A DNA stretch of 64,000 nucleotides from the NCBI GenBank assembly GCA_910587575.1, contig CAJULU010000011.1:7856-71855 (forward strand), read 5' to 3'. Positions 33,919-43,176 of the stretch are shown piece after piece; within the stretch, counting starts at the first letter, position 1; each line of letters starts with the position of its first letter. Below the pieces are notes generated by a model, which saw nothing but the letters and a program-made list of their open reading frames with translations, made no database searches and was not told the DNA's origin. The stretch comes from an uncultured Dorea sp. GTDB lineage: Bacteria > Bacillota > Clostridia > Lachnospirales > Lachnospiraceae. A program made the translations under genes and the position numbers.

Positions 33919-33982
33919 ATGCCACTCCTCTCTGTCCTGTCTCCCCGCAGACAGCCGGAAGACCTCACCTGTTATCAGCGGT

Positions 33983-34726
33983 CTATGTCGCAGACCCTAT
34001 GGTAACCATCTTAGCTTCAAGCTGGTCGTAAATTTTAAGAAGCTGGGCAGAACTCTGCAGAATCCGCTGGCTGCTGATCATCCGCGTCATCTCTTCCGCC
34101 ATTGATACGTTGGAATCCTCCAGAAACTTCTGGTTCACCTCTGTTCCCTGGGCAGCCTGAGGCGCTGCCTGGGCCCGGAACACGCTTCCGCTGATCTTGG
34201 TAAGCTGACCGTAATCTGCGAAATCCACTACCTGCAGCGTTCCGAAGAACTGATTGCCGTCCTCACTGGTAATGTTCCCCTGCTTGTCAATCGTGATCTT
34301 ATCTGTTGTCAGACGGATTGCACCGTTCGTTCCCTGCACCCTGCCAATTCCCGGCATGGTCAGATATCCCTCATTATCCAGATTAAAAGACCCGTCTCTT
34401 GTATACACCGGTCCTTCACCGGTATCGATTACGAAGAAGCCATTGCCGGTCAGACCTACGTCTAACGCATTACCAGTCTCCCGTATGCCTCCTTCCGTAT
34501 AATCGGTTACCCGCTCATCAGCAGTGTTCACCCATGACACAGTCCCCACCGGAGTCTTGCCATTCCTGTCATAGCGATAGATCATCTCTTCCCGGAAAGT
34601 ACTCTGCATGATTCTGTCCATCCTGTATCCCGGAGTCGAGACATTCGTCATGTTATTACTGATGACGTTCAGATTGCGGTTCTGTGTGATCATATTCGAA
34701 GTCAGATCATAATACCCTTGAAACAT
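33983..34726 (-). CDS. Flagellar rod/hook-basal-body protein, FlgF/FlgG type (first copy)
   Basis: 247 residues. N-terminus NMITQNRNLNVISNNMTNVS then TPGYRMDRI; middle GNALDVGLTGNGFFVIDT and RDGSFNLDNEGYL; C-terminus EDSNVSMAEEMTRMISSQR ending in a heptad-rich helix. Rod protein, likely FlgG-like. Its start overlaps the end of fliA by 20 nt, with AAAGGAGAGCAGGA inside fliA as ribosome site. The next rod gene begins 64 nt on. Confidence 0.9.
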   Translation of the reverse strand: MFQGYYDLTSNMITQNRNLNVISNNMTNVSTPGYRMDRIMQSTFREEMIYRYDRNGKTPVGTVSWVNTADERVTDYTEGGIRETGNALDVGLTGNGFFVIDTGEGPVYTRDGSFNLDNEGYLTMPGIGRVQGTNGAIRLTTDKITIDKQGNITSEDGNQFFGTLQVVDFADYGQLTKISGSVFRAQAAPQAAQGTEVNQKFLEDSNVSMAEEMTRMISSQRILQSSAQLLKIYDQLEAKMVTIGSAT

Positions 34727-35516
34727 TCCTGCTCTCCTTTTCTTCGTTGAATTTCTCCATGTGTTTTCGTAGTTTCTTTATTGCATTCGTATGAATCTGG
34801 GAGACGCGCGGTTCACTGACATTTAATACATCCGCAATCTGTCTCATGTTCAATTCATCTATATAATATAGCGAGATCACCATCTGCTCGTTCTCCTTAA
34901 GCATACCGATTCCGTCCGCCAGGACCTGCGTAAGTTCTTTCTGGAGAAACTTACTCTCCGGCTGTTCACTCTTATCCCCCTGGGGCAGCGTCACCCCGAC
35001 TTCATTCCCCTGGGCTTCCGCCAGCACCATATCCAGCGAAAGGATATTAAACAGCGAAGCCTTACGCATCGTCTCCTGATATTTCTCGGGGGTAATATTC
35101 AGAAAGTCTGTCACCTCCTGCACAGAAGGATAGTATCCAAGTCTATTATATAACGTTGTGACCGCTTCTTCAATATCTCTTGTGCTCTTTCTTGTACTTC
35201 TTGGCACCCAGTCCTGTTTTCTGGCAAGATCAATGATCATTCCTTTGATCCTCTTGGAGATAAAAGTCTCGAATTTTACATTTTTATCCATATCAAATTT
35301 ATCAATGGAGGACATGATTGCAATGACGCCCTCGCTGATAATATCATCTACCTGGGAAAAACTCATATAGATATCCCGCATCTGCAGCGCAATGCTCTTC
35401 ACAAGATAGATATAGCGCATGACGATCTCCTGCTTTACCTCCAGGCTGCCCGTCTCTTTATACAGTTTTAAAAGCTCTTCGTTCGTCTTGTCTTTATACT
35501 GTTCCTGTGTGTTCAT
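34707..35516 (-). CDS. fliA: Flagellar sigma factor sigma-28 (FliA/SigD)
   Basis: 269 residues. Sigma70 region 2 (MRYIYLVKSIALQMRDIYM ... DDIISEGVIAIMSSIDKFD), region 3 (SLFNILSLDMVLAE part) and region 4 (LNMRQIADVLNVSEPRVSQI). Directs transcription of late flagellar genes with GCCGATAA -10 boxes; candidate targets in this window are fliD-fliS and four other units. Starts 22 nt after flhA. ATG follows GGAGTGCAGT. The usual flhF and flhG genes between flhA and fliA are missing. No flgM anti-sigma gene lies in the window. Confidence 0.96.
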   Translation of the reverse strand: MNTQEQYKDKTNEELLKLYKETGSLEVKQEIVMRYIYLVKSIALQMRDIYMSFSQVDDIISEGVIAIMSSIDKFDMDKNVKFETFISKRIKGMIIDLARKQDWVPRSTRKSTRDIEEAVTTLYNRLGYYPSVQEVTDFLNITPEKYQETMRKASLFNILSLDMVLAEAQGNEVGVTLPQGDKSEQPESKFLQKELTQVLADGIGMLKENEQMVISLYYIDELNMRQIADVLNVSEPRVSQIHTNAIKKLRKHMEKFNEEKESRNVSRVL

Positions 35517-35538
35517 ACTGCACTCCGTTTAGTCTTAT

Positions 35539-37623
35539 TTACATCGTAATATTGCCGATTGCCTGTATCTGGATATTGTTGCTGATCTCATTAAAGGACA
35601 GCACATATACATCCGGGAAAAACTGCTCGATCAGACGGTAGACATGGATTCTGACCACCTGGCTCGTCAGAATGATCGGCGCCTGGCCAAGTTCCTGGAA
35701 CTTCTTCACTTCCTCGGACATCTGCGTAATCACATTCTGCATCACGTCCGGGCTGAGGGCCAGATATACGCCATGGTCTCCATTCGTCAGACTGGTAATG
35801 ATATTCTTCTCCAGTTCCGCATCAAGCGTCACAACCCTCATACTGTTGCCCTCGCAGAATCTTCTGGTAATTGTACGCTTCAGCGCAACACGGATGTTCT
35901 CCGTAATAGAGTCCAGATCCCTCACAGTCATGGAGGAATCCACGATCGTCTCCATAATCGTCTCCATATCCTTGATCGGAATTCCCTCCTTCAGCAGATT
36001 CGTCAGAATCTTCTGGAAGTTACCATAAGATATCAGATTCGGGATCAGTTCATCCACAAGTTCAGGCGACTGTTTCTTCATGTTATCAATCAGACGTACA
36101 ACTTCCTGCCGGTTCAGCAGTTCATGGGCATGCTTCTTCACAGTCTCCGACAGATGTGTCAGCATGACAGACAACGGGTCGATAACCGTATATCCATAGA
36201 TTTCGGCCATCTCCTTCTTATCCACGGTAATCCATTTACTAGGAATACCATATGCAGGCTCGATGGTATCTATTCCATCGATCTCCTTCTCAAGATTCGG
36301 CGGCTCCAGGGCAAGATAGTAATCTACCAGAATCTCTCCCTTGGCTACCTCCTCACCCTTAATTTTAATCACATACTGATTCGTGTTCAGACTGGAGCTG
36401 TCACGCAGTCTGATAGACGGGATGACAAGCCCCATCTCCTGTGCATACTGACGCCGGAAGATCACGATACGGTCGATCATCCTTCCGCCGCTTGCCTCGT
36501 CCACCAGAGGAATCAGACTGTAACCGAACTCCATCTCGATAGGCTCTACACTGATCAGCGAATATACGCTGTTGATATCTTTGAAGCTTTCCTCGTCCTC
36601 CATCATCTGCATAGGATCTGCCTCCGGCACGCCCGGGCCGCCGCCCATAGCCATGGGGCCCTGATCCGGCGCCGCCGCAAATGACTGCATCCGGCGAAGA
36701 AGATAATACCCACCCAGCATCATAACAAGGGCAATGACGGAAAGCTGAAGTTTCGGCATCCCAGGAACTGCAATCAGAATCGCAAGAACACCGCCCGCAA
36801 TCATGATAGACCTTGGCTGGGCCGAGAACTGTCTTGTCACATCAATGTTCAGACTGTCCTCCGCAACCGCACGGGTTACAATCATACCCGTTGCTGTTGA
36901 AATCAGCAGCGCCGGGATCTGTGACACCAGACCGTCGCCAATGGTTGCAATGGAATACACCTGAAGCACTTCTGAAAATCCCATGCCGCCCTGTACCATA
37001 CCGATAATACAGCCGCCAAGGAAATTGACTGCCGTGATAATAAGGGACATGGTGGCATCTCCCTTAACAATCTTGGTGGCACCATCCATGGAACCATAGA
37101 AGTCCGCTTCCTTCTGAATTTTATAACGCCTTTCTTTTGCTTCATCCTCCGTGATCAGTCCGCTTCCTAAGTCAGCGTCAATCGCCATCTGTTTACCAGG
37201 CATAGCGTCCAGTGTAAATCTGGCAGCAACCTCGGCGACACGTTCTGCACCCTTGGTAATAACCAGGAACTGTACCAGTACGATAATCAGGAAGATAACA
37301 ACTCCGACAATTACATTTCCCTGGAGAACGAAATCACCCATGGACTTGATTACCTGTCCCGCCGTACCCGAATTACTAAGGATACTCCTTGTTGAGGAGA
37401 TGTTGATACCGATCCGGTATAAGGTTGTGATCAGAAGCAGTGACGGGAAGATAGAGAATTCCAGCGCCTCTTTGATATTCATACTGATCAGAAGAATAAT
37501 CAGCGATACCGCAATATTCAAAATAATCATAACGTCCAGCAAAAACGGACTCAGCGGTATGATCAGCAGCAGTACAATCATGACTACGATCAATGACACC
37601 GCATTATTTAATATGTTTTTCAT
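35539..37623 (-). CDS. flhA: Flagellar export gate protein FlhA
   Basis: 694 residues. About eight membrane helices in the first ~310 residues, with the FHIPEP-type signature KEADFYGSMDGATKIVKGDA around 170-190. Then a linker (Met/Gly/Pro-rich, MAMGGGPGVPEADPMQMMED) and a ~340-residue cytoplasmic domain that docks chaperone-substrate complexes. Forms the core of the type III export gate and uses proton flow. It starts 3 nt after flhB. Confidence 0.97.
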   Translation of the reverse strand: MKNILNNAVSLIVVMIVLLLIIPLSPFLLDVMIILNIAVSLIILLISMNIKEALEFSIFPSLLLITTLYRIGINISSTRSILSNSGTAGQVIKSMGDFVLQGNVIVGVVIFLIIVLVQFLVITKGAERVAEVAARFTLDAMPGKQMAIDADLGSGLITEDEAKERRYKIQKEADFYGSMDGATKIVKGDATMSLIITAVNFLGGCIIGMVQGGMGFSEVLQVYSIATIGDGLVSQIPALLISTATGMIVTRAVAEDSLNIDVTRQFSAQPRSIMIAGGVLAILIAVPGMPKLQLSVIALVMMLGGYYLLRRMQSFAAAPDQGPMAMGGGPGVPEADPMQMMEDEESFKDINSVYSLISVEPIEMEFGYSLIPLVDEASGGRMIDRIVIFRRQYAQEMGLVIPSIRLRDSSSLNTNQYVIKIKGEEVAKGEILVDYYLALEPPNLEKEIDGIDTIEPAYGIPSKWITVDKKEMAEIYGYTVIDPLSVMLTHLSETVKKHAHELLNRQEVVRLIDNMKKQSPELVDELIPNLISYGNFQKILTNLLKEGIPIKDMETIMETIVDSSMTVRDLDSITENIRVALKRTITRRFCEGNSMRVVTLDAELEKNIITSLTNGDHGVYLALSPDVMQNVITQMSEEVKKFQELGQAPIILTSQVVRIHVYRLIEQFFPDVYVLSFNEISNNIQIQAIGNITM

Positions 37624-37626
37624 CCT

Positions 37627-38688
37627 CTACACCAACTTTTTATTCATTCGGAATACCTCAACCAATATCTCCGCAACCACTCCGTAATATTCTGCCGGAA
37701 TCTGTCCTCCCAGCGGGGTCGAAGCATAGATTCCCCTCGCAAGGGGCTTATTCTCAATCACCGTGACATTACTGTTCTCCCCGATCTCCACAATCTTAAG
37801 CGCAATATAATCCTGGCCTTTCGCAATGACCACAGGAGCATTGTCATGGTCTATATCATATCGGAGCGCAACCGCAAAATGCGTAGGGTTACGGATGATC
37901 ACGTCCGCATCCGGAACCGCCTGCATCATCCTGCTCCTTGCCATATTCTGCTGGAGACTCCGGATCTTGCCCTTGACTTTTGGGTCTCCTTCCATCTGTT
38001 TGTACTCTTCCTTGACTTCCTCTTTAGACATCTTCAGGTCTTTTTCATATTTCCATCGCTGATAGAAGTAATCGAATCCGGCAATAGCGGCAAAGATCAT
38101 ACCGATCCGCAGAACCATACTGATAATCTCCTTCAGCACATAAGCTGCAGCCGAAACCGGATTCACATCCATCATCTGCGCAATCACAACCAGTTCATCC
38201 TTCAGGATTCCATACAGCACCACTGCCAGAATTATAATCTTCAGCAGTGATTTCACCAGTTCCACAAGCTGCCGGACGGAAAACATATTCTTTATCCCCT
38301 TCAGAGGATTGAGTTTACTTAGTTTGAATTTCAGCGGCTCTTTGGTGAAAAGGAACCGTGTCTGTATTCCTGTACCTATCACACCGATCGCCAGGCTTAT
38401 CACTCCCAGCGGAAATATGCACCATGCGGCTGTCTCCACTGCTTTCATGCCCACAAGCTGCAGGCTGGAAAGCGACAATTCCTGGATATCCGCCACCGAA
38501 GAAACCTGGAACCGCATAAGATCCCGCAGTCTGCGGAATATACCTGGAAACAGTAACTGTAAACAATAGAAACACCCTACAAGCGAAGCGACCGTGATAA
38601 CGTCCTTACTGGTAGCAACGTTACCTTTTTTACGCTGGTCCCTTCGCTTCTTAGGTGTGGCTTTTTCGGTTTTTTCATCTGACGCCAA
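37627..38688 (-). CDS. flhB: Flagellar export switch protein FlhB
   Basis: 353 residues. Four membrane helices in the N-terminal ~215 residues; the cytoplasmic domain carries IIRNPTHFAVAL, the N-P-T-H autocleavage site that changes substrate class from rod/hook to filament together with FliK. N-terminus MASDEKTEKATPKKRR is typical. Start is TTG at 38688, with AAAGGAAGTG upstream; no ATG fits as well. Confidence 0.97.
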   Translation of the reverse strand: MASDEKTEKATPKKRRDQRKKGNVATSKDVITVASLVGCFYCLQLLFPGIFRRLRDLMRFQVSSVADIQELSLSSLQLVGMKAVETAAWCIFPLGVISLAIGVIGTGIQTRFLFTKEPLKFKLSKLNPLKGIKNMFSVRQLVELVKSLLKIIILAVVLYGILKDELVVIAQMMDVNPVSAAAYVLKEIISMVLRIGMIFAAIAGFDYFYQRWKYEKDLKMSKEEVKEEYKQMEGDPKVKGKIRSLQQNMARSRMMQAVPDADVIIRNPTHFAVALRYDIDHDNAPVVIAKGQDYIALKIVEIGENSNVTVIENKPLARGIYASTPLGGQIPAEYYGVVAEILVEVFRMNKKLV

Positions 38689-38704
38689 AGGTGTTCACTT
38701 CCTT

Positions 38705-39472
38705 TTATAAGAATGTCAGTATTCCCTGGACCGTCTTCATCATTGTCGTCATGATCTTTTCAATGAATTCACCTGCGGGCGCATACAGAAGCGCCAGAAG
38801 GCCCAGACCGACAATTAATTTCATCTGAATATTAATCACAAATATACTAATCTGCGGCACTACTTTATTCAGAATCCCCACTCCGATTTCTATCAGGAAT
38901 TCTGCTGCGATCATGGGGATCGCAAGGCTGATTCCCATGCCTACACATTCCAGAAAGATATCAATGATCTTCAGTGCAAGTCCCTGGGTAATCACTATCC
39001 CGCCATAGGGAACAATCTCCGCTGATGTCAGCAGGATTTTCATCAGAGCAAGATGGCCGTCTACTGCAAAGAAAAGCAGGATCAGCCAGGCCTGGTATAC
39101 ACTACCCGTTACGGGCATCTGCGCATTACTCTGCGGATCATACACTGTGGCCATGGACAGACCGATCTGATAGTCTATCACATAACCTGCAAAACTAACA
39201 ATAAAAAAAAACAAGTGCATGACATAGCCAACTACATATCCTGCCGCAAATTCTTTGATCAGAAGAAACCCGAACTCCACCGTACCCGCAATCTCCACCG
39301 CCTCTTCCATGGAGGCCGAATAGATTGTCATGGTCAGAATGAAGATAAATCCGGCTTTCACCCTTGCCGGTATGTTATTTCTTCCCAATATCGGATTCAT
39401 CAAGACAAACCCTGACATCCGCATTAAAATCAGCGAAAACAAGGTAAGCTGTGCGGTATTATCTATCGACAT
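38705..39472 (-). CDS. fliR: Flagellar export gate protein FliR
   Basis: 255 residues, hydrophobic, multiple helices starting AQLTLFSLILMRMSGFVLMNPILG. Includes IDYQIGLSMATVYDPQSNAQMPVTG, the conserved central loop. Part of the FliP-Q-R core complex. Order fliP-fliQ-fliR-flhB-flhA is conserved. ATG follows AGGAGTGATGAC. Confidence 0.96.
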   Translation of the reverse strand: MSIDNTAQLTLFSLILMRMSGFVLMNPILGRNNIPARVKAGFIFILTMTIYSASMEEAVEIAGTVEFGFLLIKEFAAGYVVGYVMHLFFFIVSFAGYVIDYQIGLSMATVYDPQSNAQMPVTGSVYQAWLILLFFAVDGHLALMKILLTSAEIVPYGGIVITQGLALKIIDIFLECVGMGISLAIPMIAAEFLIEIGVGILNKVVPQISIFVINIQMKLIVGLGLLALLYAPAGEFIEKIMTTMMKTVQGILTFL

Positions 39473-39488
39473 GTCATCACTCCTCGCA

Positions 39489-39749
39489 TCAGCCTTGTAT
39501 CATTCGGAAAATTTTCGTGGTAAACTCCTGCAGCAATTCCAGCATAGAACTGCCGGAAAATACAAGTATGATACCTATTACCAGTAATTTCGGCACAAAC
39601 GTGATCGTCTGTTCATGAATCTGCGTTGCCGCCTGAATGATAGAGATCAGAATACCTACCATCATACTGATCACCAGAAGCGGCCCGGCCAGCTGGATAA
39701 TCAGTATGAATACCTCATACATCAGATCAGCCACTTCTCCATTTGTCAT
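39489..39749 (-). CDS. fliQ: Flagellar export gate protein FliQ
   Basis: 86 residues with two membrane helices (VFILIIQLAGPLLVISMMVG and FVPKLLVIGIILVFSGSSML) joined by SIIQAATQIHEQT, the FliQ signature. Export gate subunit. ATG follows AAGGGGGCCTATAG. Confidence 0.96.
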   Translation of the reverse strand: MTNGEVADLMYEVFILIIQLAGPLLVISMMVGILISIIQAATQIHEQTITFVPKLLVIGIILVFSGSSMLELLQEFTTKIFRMIQG

Positions 39750-39768
39750 CTATAGGCCCCCTTTCCTG

Positions 39769-40434
39769 TCATCCACTCATTCGGAAACTATTGACAATTG
39801 TTGAGAACAGAAGTTCCCATCCGTCTACAGTTACGAAAAGCAACAGCTTAAACGGCATGGAAATCATCGCTGGCGGCAGCATCATCATACCCATGGACAT
39901 CAAGGTAGACGATACTACAATATCTATCAGAAGAAATGGAATATACAACAGAAATCCTGCGGTAAAACCCCGTTTCAGTTCACTCGTCATAAAAGAGGGG
40001 ATCACCACCGTCATAGGCAGTTCCACCCGGTTCTCCACATCTTCTGTCTCCGACATATCCAGGAACAGTTTCAGAGAGTCCTCCTCCGTATTGTTCAGCA
40101 TAAACGTCTTCAGCGGAACCTGTGCACGTTCAATCGCCTCTTCCTGCGAAATCTCCTGATTTTTATACGGCGTATAGGCTTCCGTATTAATCTGTTTAAT
40201 AACAGGATCCATGATAAACAGAGTCAGAAAGATTGCAATCCCAACCAGTACCATGTTGGGCGGTGTCTGCTGGACACCCATTGCATTTCTCAAAAATGAG
40301 AGGATGATCACCGTTCTTGCAAAGGACGTCACCATGACCAGAAGAGAGGGCAGAAGTGATATGACAGTCAGTGTCAGCAGAATATCCAGCGTAGGAACCT
40401 GATTGCCATTCACATTGATTAATGAATCGTACAC
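39769..40434 (-). CDS. fliP: Flagellar export gate protein FliP
   Basis: 221 residues. LLTLTVISLLPSLLVMVTSF and RTVIILSFLRNAMGVQQTPP are family signatures; KRGFTAGFLLYIPFLLIDIV lies in the second half. It lacks the long N-terminal signal peptide of enteric FliP. Start is GTG at 40434, with AGAGGAGGTAGAAATTA upstream, sharing one base with the fliO stop. Confidence 0.96.
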   Translation of the reverse strand: MYDSLINVNGNQVPTLDILLTLTVISLLPSLLVMVTSFARTVIILSFLRNAMGVQQTPPNMVLVGIAIFLTLFIMDPVIKQINTEAYTPYKNQEISQEEAIERAQVPLKTFMLNNTEEDSLKLFLDMSETEDVENRVELPMTVVIPSFMTSELKRGFTAGFLLYIPFLLIDIVVSSTLMSMGMMMLPPAMISMPFKLLLFVTVDGWELLFSTIVNSFRMSG

Positions 40435-40784
40435 TAATTTCTACCTCCTCTTTTCGTTATGTCACCCAGTTTATCCATCATCGTCTTAAAATCTGGTATC
40501 TTTCCTGTTCCTTCCTCTTCGTCTGGCTCTAAAGGAAACAGATCTTCATCCTGGACTTCTGACAGAAGACTGATCTGGCCTGACGTGACACCAACGAGCA
40601 GATACTTTCCACCCACCTGCATGATCGCAACGTGTCTGTCCTGGCCAAGGGTAATCTGGTCGATCAGACGCATATAACGGGAACTGCCGCTTCTGCCCAG
40701 ACCTTTACCTATGTATTTGCTGGCCAGATAACTCAGATATATAATCACTATTACCGCAACAAAAGTGGCAATCACTCTCCACAT
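40434..40784 (-). CDS. fliO: Flagellar biosynthetic protein FliO/FliZ
   Basis: 116 residues: one N-terminal membrane helix (VIATFVAVIVIIYLSYLA), then the small cytoplasmic domain RYMRLIDQITLGQDRHVAIM ... KYLLVGVTSGQISLL typical of FliO. Helps assemble the FliP ring. The acidic EPDEEEGTGK and C-terminal helix follow. Located between fliY and fliP as usual. Confidence 0.92.
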   Translation of the reverse strand: MWRVIATFVAVIVIIYLSYLASKYIGKGLGRSGSSRYMRLIDQITLGQDRHVAIMQVGGKYLLVGVTSGQISLLSEVQDEDLFPLEPDEEEGTGKIPDFKTMMDKLGDITKRGGRN

Positions 40785-40804
40785 ATCTTTCCTTCCTTAC
40801 TCTC

Positions 40805-42241
40805 TTAATGCTGCTCTAACGCAATCAGATTCACTTTCATGATCTCCGTGATTCTTACTCCGAAGTTGTCTTCTACAACTACGACATCACCCTTCGCAAT
40901 GCACTGTCCGTTGACATAAAGGTCTACCTGCTCGCCCGCCAGTTTGTCCAGAACAACCAGAGAGCCTTTTGAGAAGTCAAGAATATCTTTTACAAGCTTC
41001 TTGGTTCTTCCAATCTCTACGGACACCTCAAGAGGCACACTCATAATGAGTTCCATGTTCTCTTCCTGTTCGCCTTCTAACACAATTCCGGTATCTGCTT
41101 TCAGATTCGGCTGCATCGGCGGCTGCACATGAAGCATCTTTGGTTCCGGCGGTGCTTTCGGGGCAGGCTTCTGCTCCTGCATCTGAGCCTGCATCTGCTG
41201 CATCTGCTGCATCATCTGCTGCATCATCTGCATCTGCATCATTGCCACGTCCGGGCTTACCATGGGCTGTACGGCGCCCTGCATCATCGGCATCATTGCC
41301 GGCTGGGCTGCTGCGCCCGCCATTGGCTCAGCTGCCGGTGTCGGCGCTGCTGGTGCTGGTGCTGGCTGCGGTGCTGGTGTCGGCGCTGCTGGTGCTGGCT
41401 GCGGTGCCGCCGGTGCTGGTTCTGGCTGCGCTGCCGATTCCGGTGCTGCCGGTGCCGGTTCTGGCTCATCACCCATCATTCCTGCAAGCATCCTCTCAAT
41501 TTCTTCCTGAGACATCTTACCTCCGGAAGACTCCTCTGATGAAGCAGCAGGTGCTGGTGCAGGTTCCGGTACGGGCTCGGGTTCCGGTGCTGCCGCCGGC
41601 TGCGGTGCACTCTCCTGTCCTCCCGGAACATAAGGAACAATATCCTCCGGCGGAAGGAATCCTTCTACCAGTCCCTTTGCCAGTCTGATTGGCATTACGT
41701 TGAAAAATTCACTTTCTAACTTATCTGCAATCTTTAATGTAAAACCGATCAATACCTTCGGTTCTTCATCTGTAAAATATTTATCTATAAACTGCTGTTT
41801 ATTCTCCACCTCAAAAGAAACCGGTGTGGAGATATCTACTACTCTCCCCAAGAATTCTGACAACGCTGTCGCAGACGCCCCCATCATCTGGTTCATGACC
41901 TCGCAGACTGCACTGATATTGATCTCGTCTAATTCGAAATCTTCATCAGCAATCTCCATCCCCATGGCCATCTCCACGATTACTTTAATATCATGCCTCT
42001 TCAGCAGCATAACGTTCCGGCCTTCCAGGCCGGCAACATAAGTAATCTCGACACAGACTGCCGGGTCTACTCTGTCCATCTCAAATTCTTCTCTTTTCAC
42101 GACGTTGACGATTGGTGTCGTAATATCCACCCTTGCATTCAGCATCGTGGAAACAGCTGTCGCCGATGCGCCAAGGCTGATATTAAGTATCTCGCCTATC
42201 GCATCAATTTCCAGTTTACTAAAGCAATCTGCTGAATTCAT
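40805..42241 (-). CDS. fliY: Flagellar switch protein and CheY-P phosphatase FliY (FliN-type C-terminus)
   Basis: 478 residues. N-terminal CheC-like domain with two intact phosphatase sites: Asp13-Glu17-Asn20 with Pro43, and a second in SAVCEVMNQMMGA with its Pro at the right 22-residue spacing. Residues about 205-385 are a Pro/Ala/Glu then Met/Gln-rich linker. C-terminal ~90 residues are the FliN switch domain (SVEIGRTKKLVKDILDFSKG ... VDLYVNGQCIAKGDVVVVED). A C-ring component that also removes phosphate from CheY. The linker is unusually long. ATG follows AAGGAGAGAAGGTTTAAT. Confidence 0.96.
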   Translation of the reverse strand: MNSADCFSKLEIDAIGEILNISLGASATAVSTMLNARVDITTPIVNVVKREEFEMDRVDPAVCVEITYVAGLEGRNVMLLKRHDIKVIVEMAMGMEIADEDFELDEINISAVCEVMNQMMGASATALSEFLGRVVDISTPVSFEVENKQQFIDKYFTDEEPKVLIGFTLKIADKLESEFFNVMPIRLAKGLVEGFLPPEDIVPYVPGGQESAPQPAAAPEPEPVPEPAPAPAASSEESSGGKMSQEEIERMLAGMMGDEPEPAPAAPESAAQPEPAPAAPQPAPAAPTPAPQPAPAPAAPTPAAEPMAGAAAQPAMMPMMQGAVQPMVSPDVAMMQMQMMQQMMQQMQQMQAQMQEQKPAPKAPPEPKMLHVQPPMQPNLKADTGIVLEGEQEENMELIMSVPLEVSVEIGRTKKLVKDILDFSKGSLVVLDKLAGEQVDLYVNGQCIAKGDVVVVEDNFGVRITEIMKVNLIALEQH

Positions 42242-42280
42242 ATTAAACCTTCTCTCCTTCCGGGAAAATCACCCCTTTTT

Positions 42281-42721
42281 CTATTTGCCGATATCTAACG
42301 CTTTCTGCGCCATCAGCTTCATGGCATTAAAGGCCGTAATATTTGCCTCATAGGCTCTCGTTGCGGACATTCCGTCTATCGTCTCTTTTACAAGATCTAC
42401 ATTCGGCATCATAACATAGCCTTCCTCATTCGCATCCGGGTGATCCGGATTGTAAACCGGATACAGGTCTCTCTGGTCTTCCACAATCTCCGTCACTTTC
42501 ACTCCGCCTTTGGACGCAGTCCGGTTCAGGAGACTATTGAATCTGGTACGGAAAGAGGTTGCCGGAACTTCCTCAAGGACAACCATCTTCCGGCGGTAGG
42601 TTCCTCCGCTGGCAGTCCTGGTTGTCTCGGCATTGGAGATGTTCTCTGCTGCGATATCAAGCCGCTGCCTCTCAGCCGTCATTCCTGATGCACTTATATC
42701 AAATGAACTCAAAAAAGACAT
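42281..42721 (-). CDS. flgC: Flagellar rod protein FlgC, displaced from flgB
   Basis: 146 residues. N-terminus FDISASGMTAERQRLDIAAE NISNAETTR and C-terminus ETIDGMSATRAYEANITAFN identify FlgC. Proximal rod subunit. Normally sits between flgB and fliE at the start of the operon; here flgB (55901) is followed directly by fliE, and flgC lies between cheY and fliY. The second half has VYNPDHPDANEEGYVMMPNV, the FlgC hallmark. ATG follows AAGGAGGTTAAT. Confidence 0.95.
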   Translation of the reverse strand: MSFLSSFDISASGMTAERQRLDIAAENISNAETTRTASGGTYRRKMVVLEEVPATSFRTRFNSLLNRTASKGGVKVTEIVEDQRDLYPVYNPDHPDANEEGYVMMPNVDLVKETIDGMSATRAYEANITAFNAMKLMAQKALDIGK

Positions 42722-42735
42722 ATTAACCTCCTTAA

Positions 42736-43095
42736 TTAGCCAAGGATCTTTTTAACCGTTGATAATACACGCTCCGGCTTAAATGGTTTTACGATGAAGT
42801 CCTTTGCTCCGGACTTAATGGAATCCATTACCATCGTCTCCTGTCCCATTGCGGAACACATTACGACGGTTGCTCCCGGATCCATCGCCTTAATCTCCTT
42901 CAGAGTCTCCAGACCATCCTTGTTCGGCATGGTTATATCCATGAATACAAGATCCGGCTTCTCTGCAGAATAGGCTTCTACCGCCTTGACTCCGTCCTCC
43001 GCTTCAATCAGATCCGTATACCCTGCCTGTGACAGCGTATTCTTTAACATCATTCTCATAAACGCCGCATCATCCACTAATAAAATCTTTGCCAT
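42736..43095 (-). CDS. cheY: Chemotaxis response regulator CheY
   Basis: 119-residue single receiver domain. Acidic pair in LLVDDAAFMR, phospho-acceptor Asp in LVFMDITMPNKDG (about 53), Thr/Ser in VVMCSAMGQ and Lys in FIVKPFKPERV. Phosphorylated by CheA, it binds FliM/FliY and changes motor rotation. Sits between fliM and flgC in the operon. ATG follows GTGAGGTAGAAGAA. Confidence 0.96.
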   Translation of the reverse strand: MAKILLVDDAAFMRMMLKNTLSQAGYTDLIEAEDGVKAVEAYSAEKPDLVFMDITMPNKDGLETLKEIKAMDPGATVVMCSAMGQETMVMDSIKSGAKDFIVKPFKPERVLSTVKKILG

Positions 43096-43176
43096 TTCTT
43101 CTACCTCACTTTTGTTAATGTTCTTGTTATCATTATAATTTATTTACTCAGATAATTCCTTGGATTTATCTGGTAG

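Noticed and set aside
35644..36684. 346-codon plus-strand ORF opposite flhA
   Set aside because: Fully inside flhA, His/Arg/Leu-rich composition typical of antisense reading, no ribosome site.
41129..41688. Long plus-strand ORFs opposite the fliY linker
   Set aside because: They are by-products of the repetitive Pro/Ala/Met/Gln linker codons; repetitive His/Leu/Cys or Ala/Ser products with no ribosome site.
42286..42297. GCCGATAT on the plus strand at the end of flgC
   Set aside because: It encodes the flgC C-terminus in reverse and faces no plus-strand gene.
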